From Tulasnella sp. 424 (lineage: Eukaryota > Basidiomycota > Agaricomycetes > Cantharellales > Tulasnellaceae): a stretch of DNA of 64,000 nucleotides. This document shows, piece by piece, positions 11,215 through 23,000 of this stretch. The stretch is taken from positions 118,932 through 182,931 of the forward strand of contig WSUB01000081.1 in NCBI GenBank assembly GCA_019633425.1, in the 5' to 3' direction. The translations under genes and the position numbers were made by a program. Numbering within the stretch: the stretch's first letter is position 1; every line of letters starts with the position of its first letter. The notes under the pieces are model-generated. The model searched no databases. It saw only the letters and a list, made by a program, of their open reading frames with translations, and was not told the DNA's origin.

Positions 11215-12757
11215 TCAACCTTGAGAGCCTATGCGGAGATTTTCAATGTCCATTCACGGTCAATGCCTGCCTAATTGTCTTGGCATTTCGTCTTGGCATG
11301 TCTCAATGTCTGTTTGAAATCCCGAGGTTCGCTACCTACGCGCTTCGAAGGCTGTTTGGTACCGAAGAGAGAGCGCGTTGAGATGGGCTTGGCCAATGGC
11401 CGAACTTCCCAGGTTGGCGATTGTTTAACCGAGACGGTCGTCGATCTGCGTCACTTCCGCCGCGGAAGACGGCTCGAGTTCGGATTCTCCGGCGTTGTCC
11501 CCCCCAAAGCACTCGCCCAGACAACAACTGCATGTCGAGCCATTGAAATGCTTTAATGATATTGAATATAAACCTTTGCCAAGATACTGAGGAGAGAGTG
11601 TTATACCTGTCGACAGTTGGGACAACTCCACGTCGCCGTTGCGGCCGAACTGGCATCCCAACCATGGCCGGCCTTGCGACCACTCTGTAAATATGTCGGG
11701 GCCTTCTACTCCACCAAATCTCCATTAGGTGTTGATTCCGGAGCCTTGGTGGCTCGCCGAGAGACAAAAGCAAACGACAGGAGGAAAATTCGAGTGCCAC
11801 AGCTTGGAAACAAGCCGACTGTTGGCACATGCAGCTGTCAGGTGAAAAGACGATTCTTAGACGTGCGGCATATTTATCCATACCAGCCAGAGTTGTGCCG
11901 CAAACCCGCAGAGTGCGTGCCGAAGATTTTAGTAATAATAATTAGAATGAGAACTTCGCCTTCATCCCTGCCGGTGCTCATATGCGAGCGCCACCGAAAA
12001 TTTGCAATCTAGAGTATTGGTCGCCCATACCATAACTTTCTTGTCAAGGATGTAGAGAGTGACTAGGTCCGAATACATTGGAAGTCGAGAGTGGGTTTTC
12101 CAAGTCGATCGGACTGGAATGTTCAATGTTGCGTTGGCTCTTCAGGCACGACGCCTGCACTAGACACGCATAACGAACAGCCTCCCTCTTGAAAGGCGAC
12201 ACGTTCCAGGCCGCCATGATAATCCTTTCTTTATACTTCCTCTGCTTTTAGAGTCCCTCGTTCACTCATCAAGCTTGGGCCAGACTGACATTGGGGGCGC
12301 ATGGCTTCCAGCACGTGAATGAATGTCTTGCCTCACCTTGCTCCTTGTCAAATACACCTCAATGCACAGCACTCTTGTGTGCCTGGCCGTCGTCATAACA
12401 CATCGGCCCCGCTCGTAGAGGTCGCATCCCCCCACAGGCATCGGACTGGCTGAAGTGCCAGGCAAGTCTTGCTAACTTCCTCGGTATCCGATCCGAGCAA
12501 TACCCCCTCGGCCGATTTTGAAATCGTTTAGACACAGTTTGGTTGTCCGACATAGCGAGTCGATGCAGGCTTGTATCCTGTCTCTCAGCGTCAGACGTAA
12601 GTGTGGCGGACAGTATTAACACACTGGGGCTAAAGTATATACAGTGAAGGCGGGCCTCATGTGGCGCTCGTTTTTTAGTCGCGACGCCCATCGGATCATA
12701 CAGTGTACGTATGCGCCAGCGATCCGTCCTGCATTCTTCTCCCTCGCCGCCTGAACA
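11215..12757. other. Intergenic; one weak candidate exon pair on the minus strand
   Basis: A minus-strand ATG near 11661 opens a short frame (MPVRPQRRRGVVPTVD at its end) that can be spliced with a GT-AG intron of about 79 nt, in phase, to a frame reading CCLGECFGGDNAGESELEP and stopping at 11425. The second part looks protein-like, but I recognise no family and see no further exon. Nothing else in the interval is convincing. Confidence 0.3.
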
Positions 12758-14047
12758 CTACGTCTTCTCATCCTTAAACCTGGCCAGGATTTGTGGGCCT
12801 ACTTCCCTCCCGGTTCCCGGTTTCCTCTTGTGTAGTGCCAATTTCTTTCCGTCGTACGTGAGAGCCATTCCAACATCTTCTCCTTCCTGCCTTATCGCTG
12901 CTACGATGGCTTCAAGCAGCGCATACATTCTTGCCATCGGCTTTTCCGCCGCTTTGGCGGCCTTTTCCAATTGGGAACTCGTCATGTCGTATTTGGTAAC
13001 CGATGTCCCCGTGAAAAGCCCTTGTTGGTGTCGGGCGACGTAAAGATGAGGAGTCTGGCTCAAGAAGAGTTGCGGGTATATTTCACTCCAGTTCATTTCT
13101 CCCTCTCGGATCCGGGTCTTGATTTCAAGGATGCTGGATTGTGGAACGATCGATGATGCATCACCCAAAGGAATCACGGATACCATGGGAAAGGTCGGGC
13201 TCGGAGAGGACACCTTTGGTTTAGACCTAGGCTCCAAAGGTGTCTGCACAGGGTTTGGGCGAGGCGTTGGAAGAATGCAAGCGTCGACCTCGTAGCGAAG
13301 AAGGATCTTCAGACTACCAAAGTTCTTTGAAAAGGTTAGCATCGCTCATCCATGGCCTAAACGCTAACTCACGAAGGCAGTTATTCGATGATGTTGAGTA
13401 GTCTCCACTCCTGTGACTTCTGCTTCCGTCGTGGAAGCTTTCTCATAACCATACCCGCACCCTGAATTTCCCTTCAAGAACACTGTTTTGGCATATTGTA
13501 TCGAAGTGAATAGGCAGGTCTTTCCAACGATTTCGACGTCGATTCTCCAGCCATTCCTATCTTTTTTATCATAGTTCGCGAGGCGATAGAGTTTTCGAAG
13601 GGCGTTTCGTTCGCATACGACATCGACAGCTCGTAAATCGAAGGGAGGTCGATAGTCAGGCGATGGAGGCTGAGAAGTATTGGTTTTTGGAGGATAAAGA
13701 TGGTCGAGAGCAGCGAAGATTGGGGTAAGGGCCGAGCCAGTAGTGCCCATTCGAACGGCACTCTCATCAACATTAAAGTATCCTCTATCTGGGGATACTT
13801 TGATTCTTCTCTGAGCGTTAACCCATATTCTTGGTGATCCTAAATAACACCCTTAGGTCTCAGCGGTGCATTTGATCATACATCTTTAAAGTACCCCACC
13901 CGGGACAATGATAGTGGGTCTCGGCGCTGCGACCCAGGTGTATGAGGCAAGCGTGTTTACGTCCGTTATGTCGCCGGGCGTTGTGACGCTTGTGGGTACT
14001 TGGAATGTGTCCAGGAGGTCTCCGAGGTCCTTTGCTATGTATGCCAT
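12758..14047 (-). CDS. Conserved fungal protein (often annotated 'geranylgeranyl pyrophosphate synthetase'); possible D...ExK fold
   Basis: Exons 13900-14047, 13373-13839 and 12758-13324 on the minus strand give 393 residues. The first exon (MAYIAKDLGDLLD...RPTIIVPG) was found by extending the open frame at 13839 upstream to a GT donor that restores the family block IIVPGSPRIW. Later blocks are also characteristic: ERNALRKLYRL, YEVDACILP, VPQSSILEIKTR, YPQLFLSQTPHLYVARHQ. Fungal databases often label this family GGPP synthetase (from memory), but I see no DDxxD or other prenyltransferase motif. Asp219 and Glu272-x-Lys274 make a D...ExK pattern like that of PD-(D/E)XK nucleases and DXO/Rai1-type enzymes; that link is my inference. 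Function unknown. The start is the first ATG of exon 1; a longer N-terminus is possible. Confidence 0.8.
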
Positions 14048-16882
14048 CTGAGGAAGGCGCGGTGGTTGAACGGTGACAAAGCAAGGGGCGGAGTCAGCTT
14101 GAACTTCATCCGTTCAATCGTCGTCATGTCGTCAACCCTCGAGAGATAGCGTCGAGGACGGCGGGGTGAGAGATAACCCCAAATAATATTGGGGCGCAGT
14201 AGCCTTGCATTATTCATTGAACCGAAATGTAATGCGAGGCCCCAAATCTGCAAATATCAAATTTGAATGCCCGACTGTTCATTTGAACGGGGAAGGCAAA
14301 AGATAACGTTGTGACCTGCGTCGTCACGTCACGTGCCACTCGACGTGACACACTGGCTGCCCAGTCTAAACCGCCATGACTTTGGCTAGCTCTTTCCTCG
14401 TGCATCGAGGACGGTGATGTCCGCCGGATTGCATCCCTCGACGCTCAACACAAAAGCTATCGCTCAGCCCTGAGTTATTAGCATCGTCAGCCCTTGCCCC
14501 CGACACTTCCTTTCCGTGACCAGACGTCAGCTGAACAGGGCGAAAGCCTTCCCTATCCAATCAACCTCAATTCCGAGACCAACGCTCAATGGATCAAAGC
14601 TTGGATATTCGGCATATTTCCCATCAGTTCTGACCGCTGAATGCCCGGATCAGTCCGTCGTTTCTGCGTTGCCGGCCCGTAAATGGTCAACGCGAGACAA
14701 CTGCCAAGTGGCGAGACAACCGCCAAGGGGAGAGACAATGACTGTGACTGCCCAGTTCCGAGAATGACTGATCCTGGTGTTTGTTGTTGAAAGTCCGACA
14801 GTCTACCACGCTTGGATGATGCGAGCACCAGGTCGACCAATCGCGTCGCCGAAGAACGACATTCGCAGTCACCCCTCTTCCATCGCCTTCCGTCGTTGTT
14901 GCGGGGCATTCCCATCGTGGCAAGGTCGTTTCCCCACACCACTCATCGCGTACAGCAACAAATATTAAAGCGAAGTAATCGATTGGTGAGCAGATGCCCA
15001 CTGGAGAAAGGTCGAGTCGTGGACCTAATTCGGCTGCTGCCGGTTCACCCTTCGCCCAAGCATTCCTCCCCCACTTCGTAAACACATTTTTCGCTTGCAG
15101 AATACTCCTGGGAATACTTCGGTCCCTTTGCCTCTTGGCTTTGGCACGGCCGACGAATGCCAATCTGTTGCCCTGAAGCACAAGGGTGACGTCGCAGGCT
15201 TGCCCCGGCACCCGGTAGCCGCATTCGATAGCATCCAATCAAGACGTCGCAATGCGGCACCAATTAAAGCAAGCAGCTGGCGGGTCGTCGGACTGTCAGG
15301 TTCGGCCGAGTTGTGGTTCGGACATAGCAAACATAAGTGTAGACTTGGACCAGTTGACCAGTTGACCCCGGCCCTTGAATGCAAAAAAAATCTTTGCTTC
15401 ATCTTACTGAGAGTTGGCCCAAGTCAAGCAAGTTGTCGGCTCGTGAGACGTACGCCTAATGTCCTTGTGGAGCGCACGAAGGGCGAAAAGTTCAGTGGTG
15501 TCAGGAAATGCAGTCTCTGATGTCGTGCGCTCGGGGTGTTCATTACTGAAAAGCGTCGGACAGCGCCCCGGTGCCTGCGACGAAGGCTCAAACCCAATGT
15601 TTTACGCTTTGGAGCCGCACTCAGTACATAGCCTTAGATCGATCCCTGACCATTAATGGTGAGTTGACGCACGAACTTAAGGAGAGTGTTCTACGTCGCG
15701 AGTCGGACGGAGTGACCGACTTACGGATCTACCTCAGTCACGGCCGCTTAGCACTTGCACCGACATCGAGCGACGGTCGATCGAAACAAGATAACGGAGA
15801 GTTTCTCTATCATGTCGTTGAGCGAGCCTTGGCTAGGTAATAGCCTCTCCGCTCTCACTTCACGGTATCTCGATGAAACCCATGGGATAAGGTCGATGCT
15901 CGCCGTTTCTCCGGAATACCTGGCTATCGGTGGGGCGTGGACCTCTATCTCTCAACGCTGATATGGGGGGAAACGTGGGCGTTGAACGCTCTGAAATAAT
16001 GGTAGGTTTAAGCAAAGGATGTGATAGCTTGAGGCGCGTGGCGTTTTCCCAATCGACCCAAAGTGCACCCTCCTCTCGATGTTATTTGCAAATTAAAAAG
16101 GGATAAACCTATGAACGTTCTAGGTAAAATCTACGAGAACTAGACTTTGCCTCAACACAAAAGTCTCGCCGCCCGTTTTTTTTGCCTTTTGCAGTTTGTG
16201 CGGGTCTTTCATTGACGTCGGGTCGGGGGCATGAGATCAATCGCGGGTGGACGATGTCGAGATCGCACGTCCCGTGAGTATGGAGAGTTTTACCCCAAAC
16301 TATCGTTGTCCGAGGCGCAGCGTCGCAGGGGTTGCATGTCGCTGGAATGTGCACGCGACATTATAGTTCAATCGACGCTTACTCTGGTGGGGAGTGTGGG
16401 CACCTCGCTGCCGTTGACCTCCGACATCAAGCACACGCCTTCCTATCGTGGTAAAGCTGTCGTGAAAAATGCGACACATGATCCGAACTGAGGTTACTCT
16501 CAGTCAGCGGTTGGCCGTTTTTACAGACAAAGCACACGGGGCGTCACGCAAAGTAGAGGAAGTCAACCATATGCACATGGAATCCAGGCTATGCATTGAT
16601 ACTACACAAAGAAAATTTCAGAATGGGGGAGAGATAGAGAAGAAAAAAAAAACAAAGAGACAGATAGAGGGATACAGCGGGGGATATAGGAGCCAGTTGC
16701 GGCTTTCAACTCACGAAACCTCATAATGCGCGGCGACTGGCAAGGGTACAACAAAACCAAATGCGATAGAACGGAAAAGATCAGAGAAAACAAAATATAT
16801 GAGACTGGAAAATCGAAGAAAACAAGGACGAGAGTAAGAGAAAATCCAGGACGAAACACGGAGAACAAACAGTCAGCCTCGA
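14048..16882. other. Gene-poor stretch; nothing recognised
   Basis: This 2.8 kb interval contains only short, overlapping frames with no domain, no consistent splice chain and no similarity to other parts of the window. The right end, from about 16600, is purine-rich and is probably the 3' UTR of the WOPR gene that stops at 16883. Confidence 0.5.
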
Positions 16883-19800
16883 TTACTGCTCACCACCCAG
16901 AGCACCGTGGTACGACGTTGCCGATGGCTCGTACATCGTCGTAGCACGCATCATCCCTGGGTGTTGGTAGTACTGCTGTTGCTGTTGGTCAGCGTATTGA
17001 TAAGTGCCATACACCGAAGAAGCAGGATACGAAGGCATAGACTTTTGACGAGTTGGGGGTGGGGGAATGGTATACGTGTTGGCCGCAGCGGTGGTGGTGT
17101 AGTAGGCTCCAGAGGACGTGTGCGAAGGGGATTGTTGGTCGATGTACGATTGCTGTTGGAATGAGGAAGCAGCGGACATGTCGTAGCCGTTAGTGGTCGG
17201 GGTAGCACCGCACCAGGTCGCAGCGGTTGCGGTCATGGGAGGCTGATCGTCACCGAGTCCGACGTCCTGGACGGGAGACATGATCATGGTGTCCATGCCA
17301 AGGCCCAAGGCGTCCTCCATACCCATAGCGCCGTAGCCACCGGCAGTGCCGTTGAAGGACATGTTCATCATATTCATGTTCATGTTCATGGCGTCGAAGC
17401 CAAGGTCGCCGTAGCCGTTGACAACAACTGCTTCTTCGTCGAGGGACTGTTCGGGCTTGACCGCAGCGAGCATCTTGTTCAAGGTCAGGGGGTCTGGCCG
17501 AGAAGACATGAGACCGGCAGAGGACCGGCGGGAAGAGGACGCGATCGAGGGAGTAGCGACTTCGGAGCTCGCAGCGGTGGAACTGCTAACGAGGGACCCA
17601 GGCCCAGACGAGATCGACGCAGAGTCGGTGCTGCCTCTAGACCCGCTCCTTGAACCCCTGACCACCGCACCGGTTGCGTCATTGGTAGCCTCGAACGCAG
17701 CAGAGGTGGTGGTGCTCATGCTCATGCCACTCCTGACAGAAGGAGTGGTAGAGGAGAGAGAGTTACCTGCACGTCGGTTGGGAGCCAGTGCAGCAGGGTA
17801 GGACGTGGTGGCGAACTGAGCGTTGGAGCCGGCAGAGGGCTGGTTGGGATTGTACAGCTGAGGTGCCTGGAACGGTGGGGCACCGGTGGCGTTGTCGTTG
17901 GTGTACGCAGAGCTGTACGAGTCGTAGCTGTAGTTGGACCTGGCGCTGGAGTGAGAGGTGTGGGATGTGGTCGAGCCGGCGTAAGAGGACGCTGGCGGTG
18001 GTGGTGGTGGCGAGACTGAGGAGGAAGCGGACGAGGAATTGTAATTGGAAAGAGCCGAGGGGTAGTGCAAGCCCAAGCTGCTAGCGGTGGAGCCTACTGG
18101 GGTTCCGTTGGGAAAGTAGCCCTGCGCTTGCTGCTGCTGCTGGTGAAACTGCTGCTGCTTGGACGACGACGAGGACGAGGTCGTGCTGGCAGCAGCAGCG
18201 ATGGCTGCACCGTTCATATACATCCTCGCGCTCGCTTCCGCCTGGGCCTTTGCAGCTGCTGCGAGTCCTCCGACAGTGGTGGAAGAGGCGGTGGAGTAGT
18301 CGAGTGATCCTGCCGTGGACGTCGCCGAGAGGGAGTTCTGGCGTGAGTGACGTCCTGCGGGGTAGACGACGGTGTTGGCGGAGCTACTTGGACCAAACCC
18401 CGAGTAGGAGTTGGTGGACCCGATACTAGCGCTGTAATGGGAGGCAGCTGAACTGGAGCCGTGGTGCGACTGGGGACGCTGGTACGGATGGGAGGAATGA
18501 TGGGCGCCGTGTGAGGTGGGAGCAGGGACGACGACGGTGGCGCCGACGACGTTGCTTCCGCCATGGGAGGGATGATGGTGCGGGACGGCGGTTGCGGCTG
18601 AGGAGTGGGGGAGTTCCTTGGAAGGCTCTGGGGAAGGGCTATCGGGCTCGTCGTTTGTCTCTCCTCTGATGAAGGGGAAATACGACGAGTGGGGTCGATT
18701 GAAGAATCGAGATCGTCATCCCAAGAACAAGAGACACCGAAGAGAAAAGATAAAGCAGAGGTGGTTAGTCGGCGTTGTCAAAAGGAATATCGAGTAAATG
18801 CTCACCGAAATCGAACGCGGCCGTCTTCTCCGACCTCGACTCTTGGTTGGACTCTAAAATGCGTCTTGTCGAGAAATTCGGGGGAGATTTCTAGGGCTGC
18901 GAATTCGGGGAGGGACGAAGGGGTACGAAGACGACCGGCCTCGACGTCTGCTACCTTGTAGTAGGAGACGATGTGGTGGGTCTGGGTGGTGTTGGGGAGG
19001 GTGAGGGAGAAGGTCTAGAGAGGGGGGCGTTAGTGCACTGCGAGGGCTGCGCGAGAGATCGGCCGACGCACCTTTTTCATCATACCGTCCTCTTTGAACT
19101 TTTGACTGTTGGTCAAGCTGCCCAAGAGGATCCTTTCCCTGGCGCGATCGAGTCCGCTGGATCCGGCAGCGGAGTATCCCCCAGCCAAACCGCCCGCCAA
19201 GTCCTCCTTGGGTCTGCTGAGAGCACCCGAGGGGTAGGGGACGGGAGTGGGGTCCTCTGAGACGAGGAGGGAAGAGGCGCCACCATTGGAGGTGGATGGG
19301 AGGGAAGTGGTATTAGAACGACCTGGACGAGTGGCGGGGGTGCCGTCTGGGTTGCGCTTGTCCGTCTCGCGGTATAGCTGTTGAAAGGAGTGTTAGGAAC
19401 GCTGATAAGGGACGATCGACGTGAAGAGACCCACCAAAAAGTTTCCTAGGATGCGTGAAGGTGACCAGAGGAAACCGTCTGTCCATCTGAGAGAGTAAGA
19501 AAGAGGTCAGTAAAGAGGTTGAAGAAGGGAGGGGAGGAGGAGGAGGCGGGCTGTGGGAGCGGGGGGTGCTCGGTTGAGATGCCACCGCTCAGTTTTAATG
19601 ACGCCTCAGTCGAAATTGCAACCTCCCCCCCAGTGAAGACGATCGAGCGACTAACCTTTTAATGCCACTCTCTTCCTCTTCAAAGACGAATACGCTGCCA
19701 CTGTTGATGAGCTTGCGCTCTCGATCAGCGAGTCGTCGTGTCACTCTTGGGATGAGTCGGCGGCGAGCGGCTTCTAGGATCAAGAGTGCGTCTTCGGTGG

Positions 19801-20041
19801 TCTCCAGGAATCCAACCCATGGAGGCTCAGTCCATTGTTGCTGAGATTCTGATGCTGATGCAGAGGTGGCAGAAGGGTCGTCCATTGGGGAGAGGAGGGA
19901 AGCAGAGGAGTCCTGTCTAGCTCTGGAGGGTCTTGATGGACCTGCTGCTGATGAGGATGAGGAAGCAGAGGCGGGAGTGGTAGTAGCGATGGGTGAAGAT
20001 GTCGAAGTAGCGGGGGCTTTTCCTTTTCGTGCTGCTGGCAT
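16883..20041 (-). CDS. WOPR-family (Gti1/Pac2) transcription regulator
   Basis: Five exons on the minus strand: 19656-20041, 19435-19486, 19072-19377, 18806-19014 and 16883-18665; 911 residues. The bipartite WOPR DNA-binding domain is clear. Part A (about 75-150) has WVGFLETTEDALLILEA, then RRRLIPRVTRR, then the signature WTDGFLWSPSRILGNFL. Part B (about 247-285) has KKTFSLTLPNTTQTHHIVSYY. The roughly 100-residue insert between them is Pro/Ser/Gly-rich. The C-terminal 600 residues are low complexity (Ser, Gln, Tyr, Met-rich, with poly-Gln), a likely activation or phase-separating region. Relatives (Wor1, Ryp1, Sge1, Pac2, Gti1) are master regulators of morphology, sexual development or pathogenic growth. 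Start chosen at MPAARKGKAP, 75 residues before the domain. Nuclear. Confidence 0.93.
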
Positions 20042-23000
20042 TTTAGAGGGAGTGGCCTCTTTGTACGTCTGGTGGGAGGGGGAGGTGCAAGGCCTTGCAG
20101 AGGGGAGGAAGGGGAGGGAGTGAGGGGGAGGAGGAGATTGAAGGTTGAGAAAGACAAGGTTAGTGACAATTGCTAGGCCTAACGCTTTCATACTTATAAG
20201 AGGGATTTGGGAGACGATGGGAATGCCTCATGTTCAATCCCCAACTCTCTGGGTCTTCTCCCACTCCCACACCAAAACACACCCGCCCCCCCCCCCCCAT
20301 CTCTCTGCCTCTCCCCTGCCATCATCCACTCTAAAACAACTACTATATCGCTTTCTCAACATGGTGTTCATGCTCACCACTCACCCCATCATGGGGGATT
20401 TCATGGCCGGTGTGGTTAGACCCACGCACCCTTATCACAGCGAGTCTCTTTCTCTATTAGGCAACTCTTGACCACTGTCGGGGCTCTTTCTCCCCTTGGT
20501 GTGACAATCCCTATAGCGTGACACCTGGGACGATGCACATACGGGCACACACAGGCCATCTCAGGGCATTGCCCATGAAGGCCTGTGAGGGACGGTCCCA
20601 ACGCACATCCCAATTCTTTCCCTCTACACTCTATTTCGTCGACGACTACCCAACACTCGAAGACGACTGCATTGTCATGGTTAACATCCGCTTTTTTTCT
20701 CCATTTTTACCTTGCCAACCAACCACCAAGACCCCACGCCCACAAGCACACGTTTCGGTGTTCCAATATGATATCGCGTTGGAGTGCCGATTGATTGACG
20801 TCGCTGGGGTATTCCCTTGAGTCACCGATCCCATTCGCAATTCCTACTCCCAAAAAGAACCCCGGATCCATGGGAATCAACTTCTCCGCCGTTTCCTCCT
20901 CCGACCTATGCTGCTTTGGTGCGCGTCTAATCGGATCCGCCTCGGACTTTCCCCCCTATGGACTGGCTCCCCGCACCGTCGGACGCTTCCTCATATACAC
21001 CCAAGTATATACTCAACATGCATGTGTCTCTCTTTCTGAGCCCTCTTGCCTTCTCCGTAAGGCCTGTCCCAAGTCTCCGTTATGTCGTCTTCTCTCGTGA
21101 CAACATCCCCCTTCCAATCAGATCATCCCTCCTTTTCCTTCACCTACTCAATTCGGCATTCCATTGCATCGATCTACCCAACCCTCAGGTCAACCCTCAG
21201 GTCAACAGTGTATGTATTGGCCACCACCATCATCCACGGCGTTCTCTGCAGGAAACGGGGATAGTCCCAACCACCCATCTCCACCCCATCCGGCAGTTCA
21301 GTCTCCCCTTACAGGTCCGAACCTCTAGTGGAAATTCCGGACTCCTCTCGGATAATTCCACCCAGCTTCCCCCATTCGCTCCGAGTGGCTGATCTTGGTG
21401 AGAAGATGACAAAGGAGGTGCCTACAAACTCCAGTTGCGATAGGAAGGTCCACCGTCACGCTCCTTTTGCTCGCTGCCCTAGGCGCACTATCTCCTTTGC
21501 TCGACGCCTTCTTGCGACGACATCCAAAAGCATAAAGAATAGCTCTAGAGTTACTCGTTGTCTATTTAGGTCTTGGTATTCGTCGTAGTCTAGACTCGAC
21601 CGACCTACGCCCTCTAACCCACCGCTTCGTCATCCACCCCCAATAGCTAATTTAATTATCGGTTATTTAAATGGAGTAATAGTCCTTTTTTGGTATATAA
21701 CACTCAATAGAACGCCTGATGTTCTATGACTCGCACAAACACAGGCTGACGCCCTGCTTGCCCTTTAACCCCGTCCGGAGTTGGTGACTGACAGCAAGTT
21801 CTCCGCTCGACCCAAGGTCAGAAATCAATGTAATATTAATGTTCTTTTGGATGGCCATCTTGCCGCTGGGGGTGACAATCCCAACCCATGCGACGGCAAA
21901 GCTAGACCCCAGCTGGCCAGGCTCCCGACCCCCCGACAGACCCTGCCGACGTTCCAGATCCCATCCTCGCATCGCAAGATAAAAACAGTCTCGACCTAAC
22001 CCTTTCCCTTATCTAAACATACCGACGTTACTTTATTAACTTTGAAACGACGGGCACAAAAAGGTTCTAGAATCCAAGCTCCGCGCATCGGCGATTGAAA
22101 AACATCACCTCCGATCGACCCGGACGCAGGCTCGCGTGCAGAACACACGTAACAGAGAGGGAGAAACACGGCAGGAAAATAAAGTTCAATCCCGGGCAGA
22201 CGACATGGAAGGAGAAAGACGCCTGAACTTTCCGCTCTTTCAAGTATCTCCCTGGAACAACACCGTGAGGGCGGTCTGGCCTCAGAACCAGGCTCCGACT
22301 GCGTTACCACTCCCTTCCCCCTCGGCTTCAGGGTTTCGGTAGATTCGACCGTAAATTATGTGAGCAAACCGCGGTAAAAGGGGAGCTGGGTTACCCGCCT
22401 CGACAACCCCCGAGCCCCGGGTAGAGACCACGGTATAAAGTTGGTTCATGGTCTTGTGCCCTCCCCCCCGCCGGTATGTAGACGGGAAATGTCACCCACA
22501 AAGCGTGACCATTAAAAATCCCTTTTGATCTTCACGATTCCCGGATATCCGTACTCAAAAAGAAAGGCAGGGTCAATTAGCCTATGGGTGTGTGTCTGTG
22601 CCGCGCGCGCACCGGAATAATTGAATCACTGGATCACTCGCCCAACCTTTCACTAGCACACTCTGCCCTGTCCCTCGGGCGTGCTTATCGTGCGCACGCT
22701 GACAAGCCTCGGGGACTCTACCGCGCCTCATTACGCAATCAAACTGCATGGGAAAGTCACTCTATCCGAGATGTTTCATTCCCGAGAGACGCATTTCGGT
22801 CTCCGAGATGAAGGAACCGGTTGCATGACGGTATCATAGGTCGAAACTCCGAAACCCACCACCACGCAAAATGGAGCCGAGTGCCACTGTCAAAAAGTTG
22901 GCGATGACGCTGGCGACAGAACCGGTCGAGCAGGCGAAGCACGGAGGACGAAAGGCAAAAACACACGCTAGACGCAAATCCCGGCATCTTCCATGCATCA

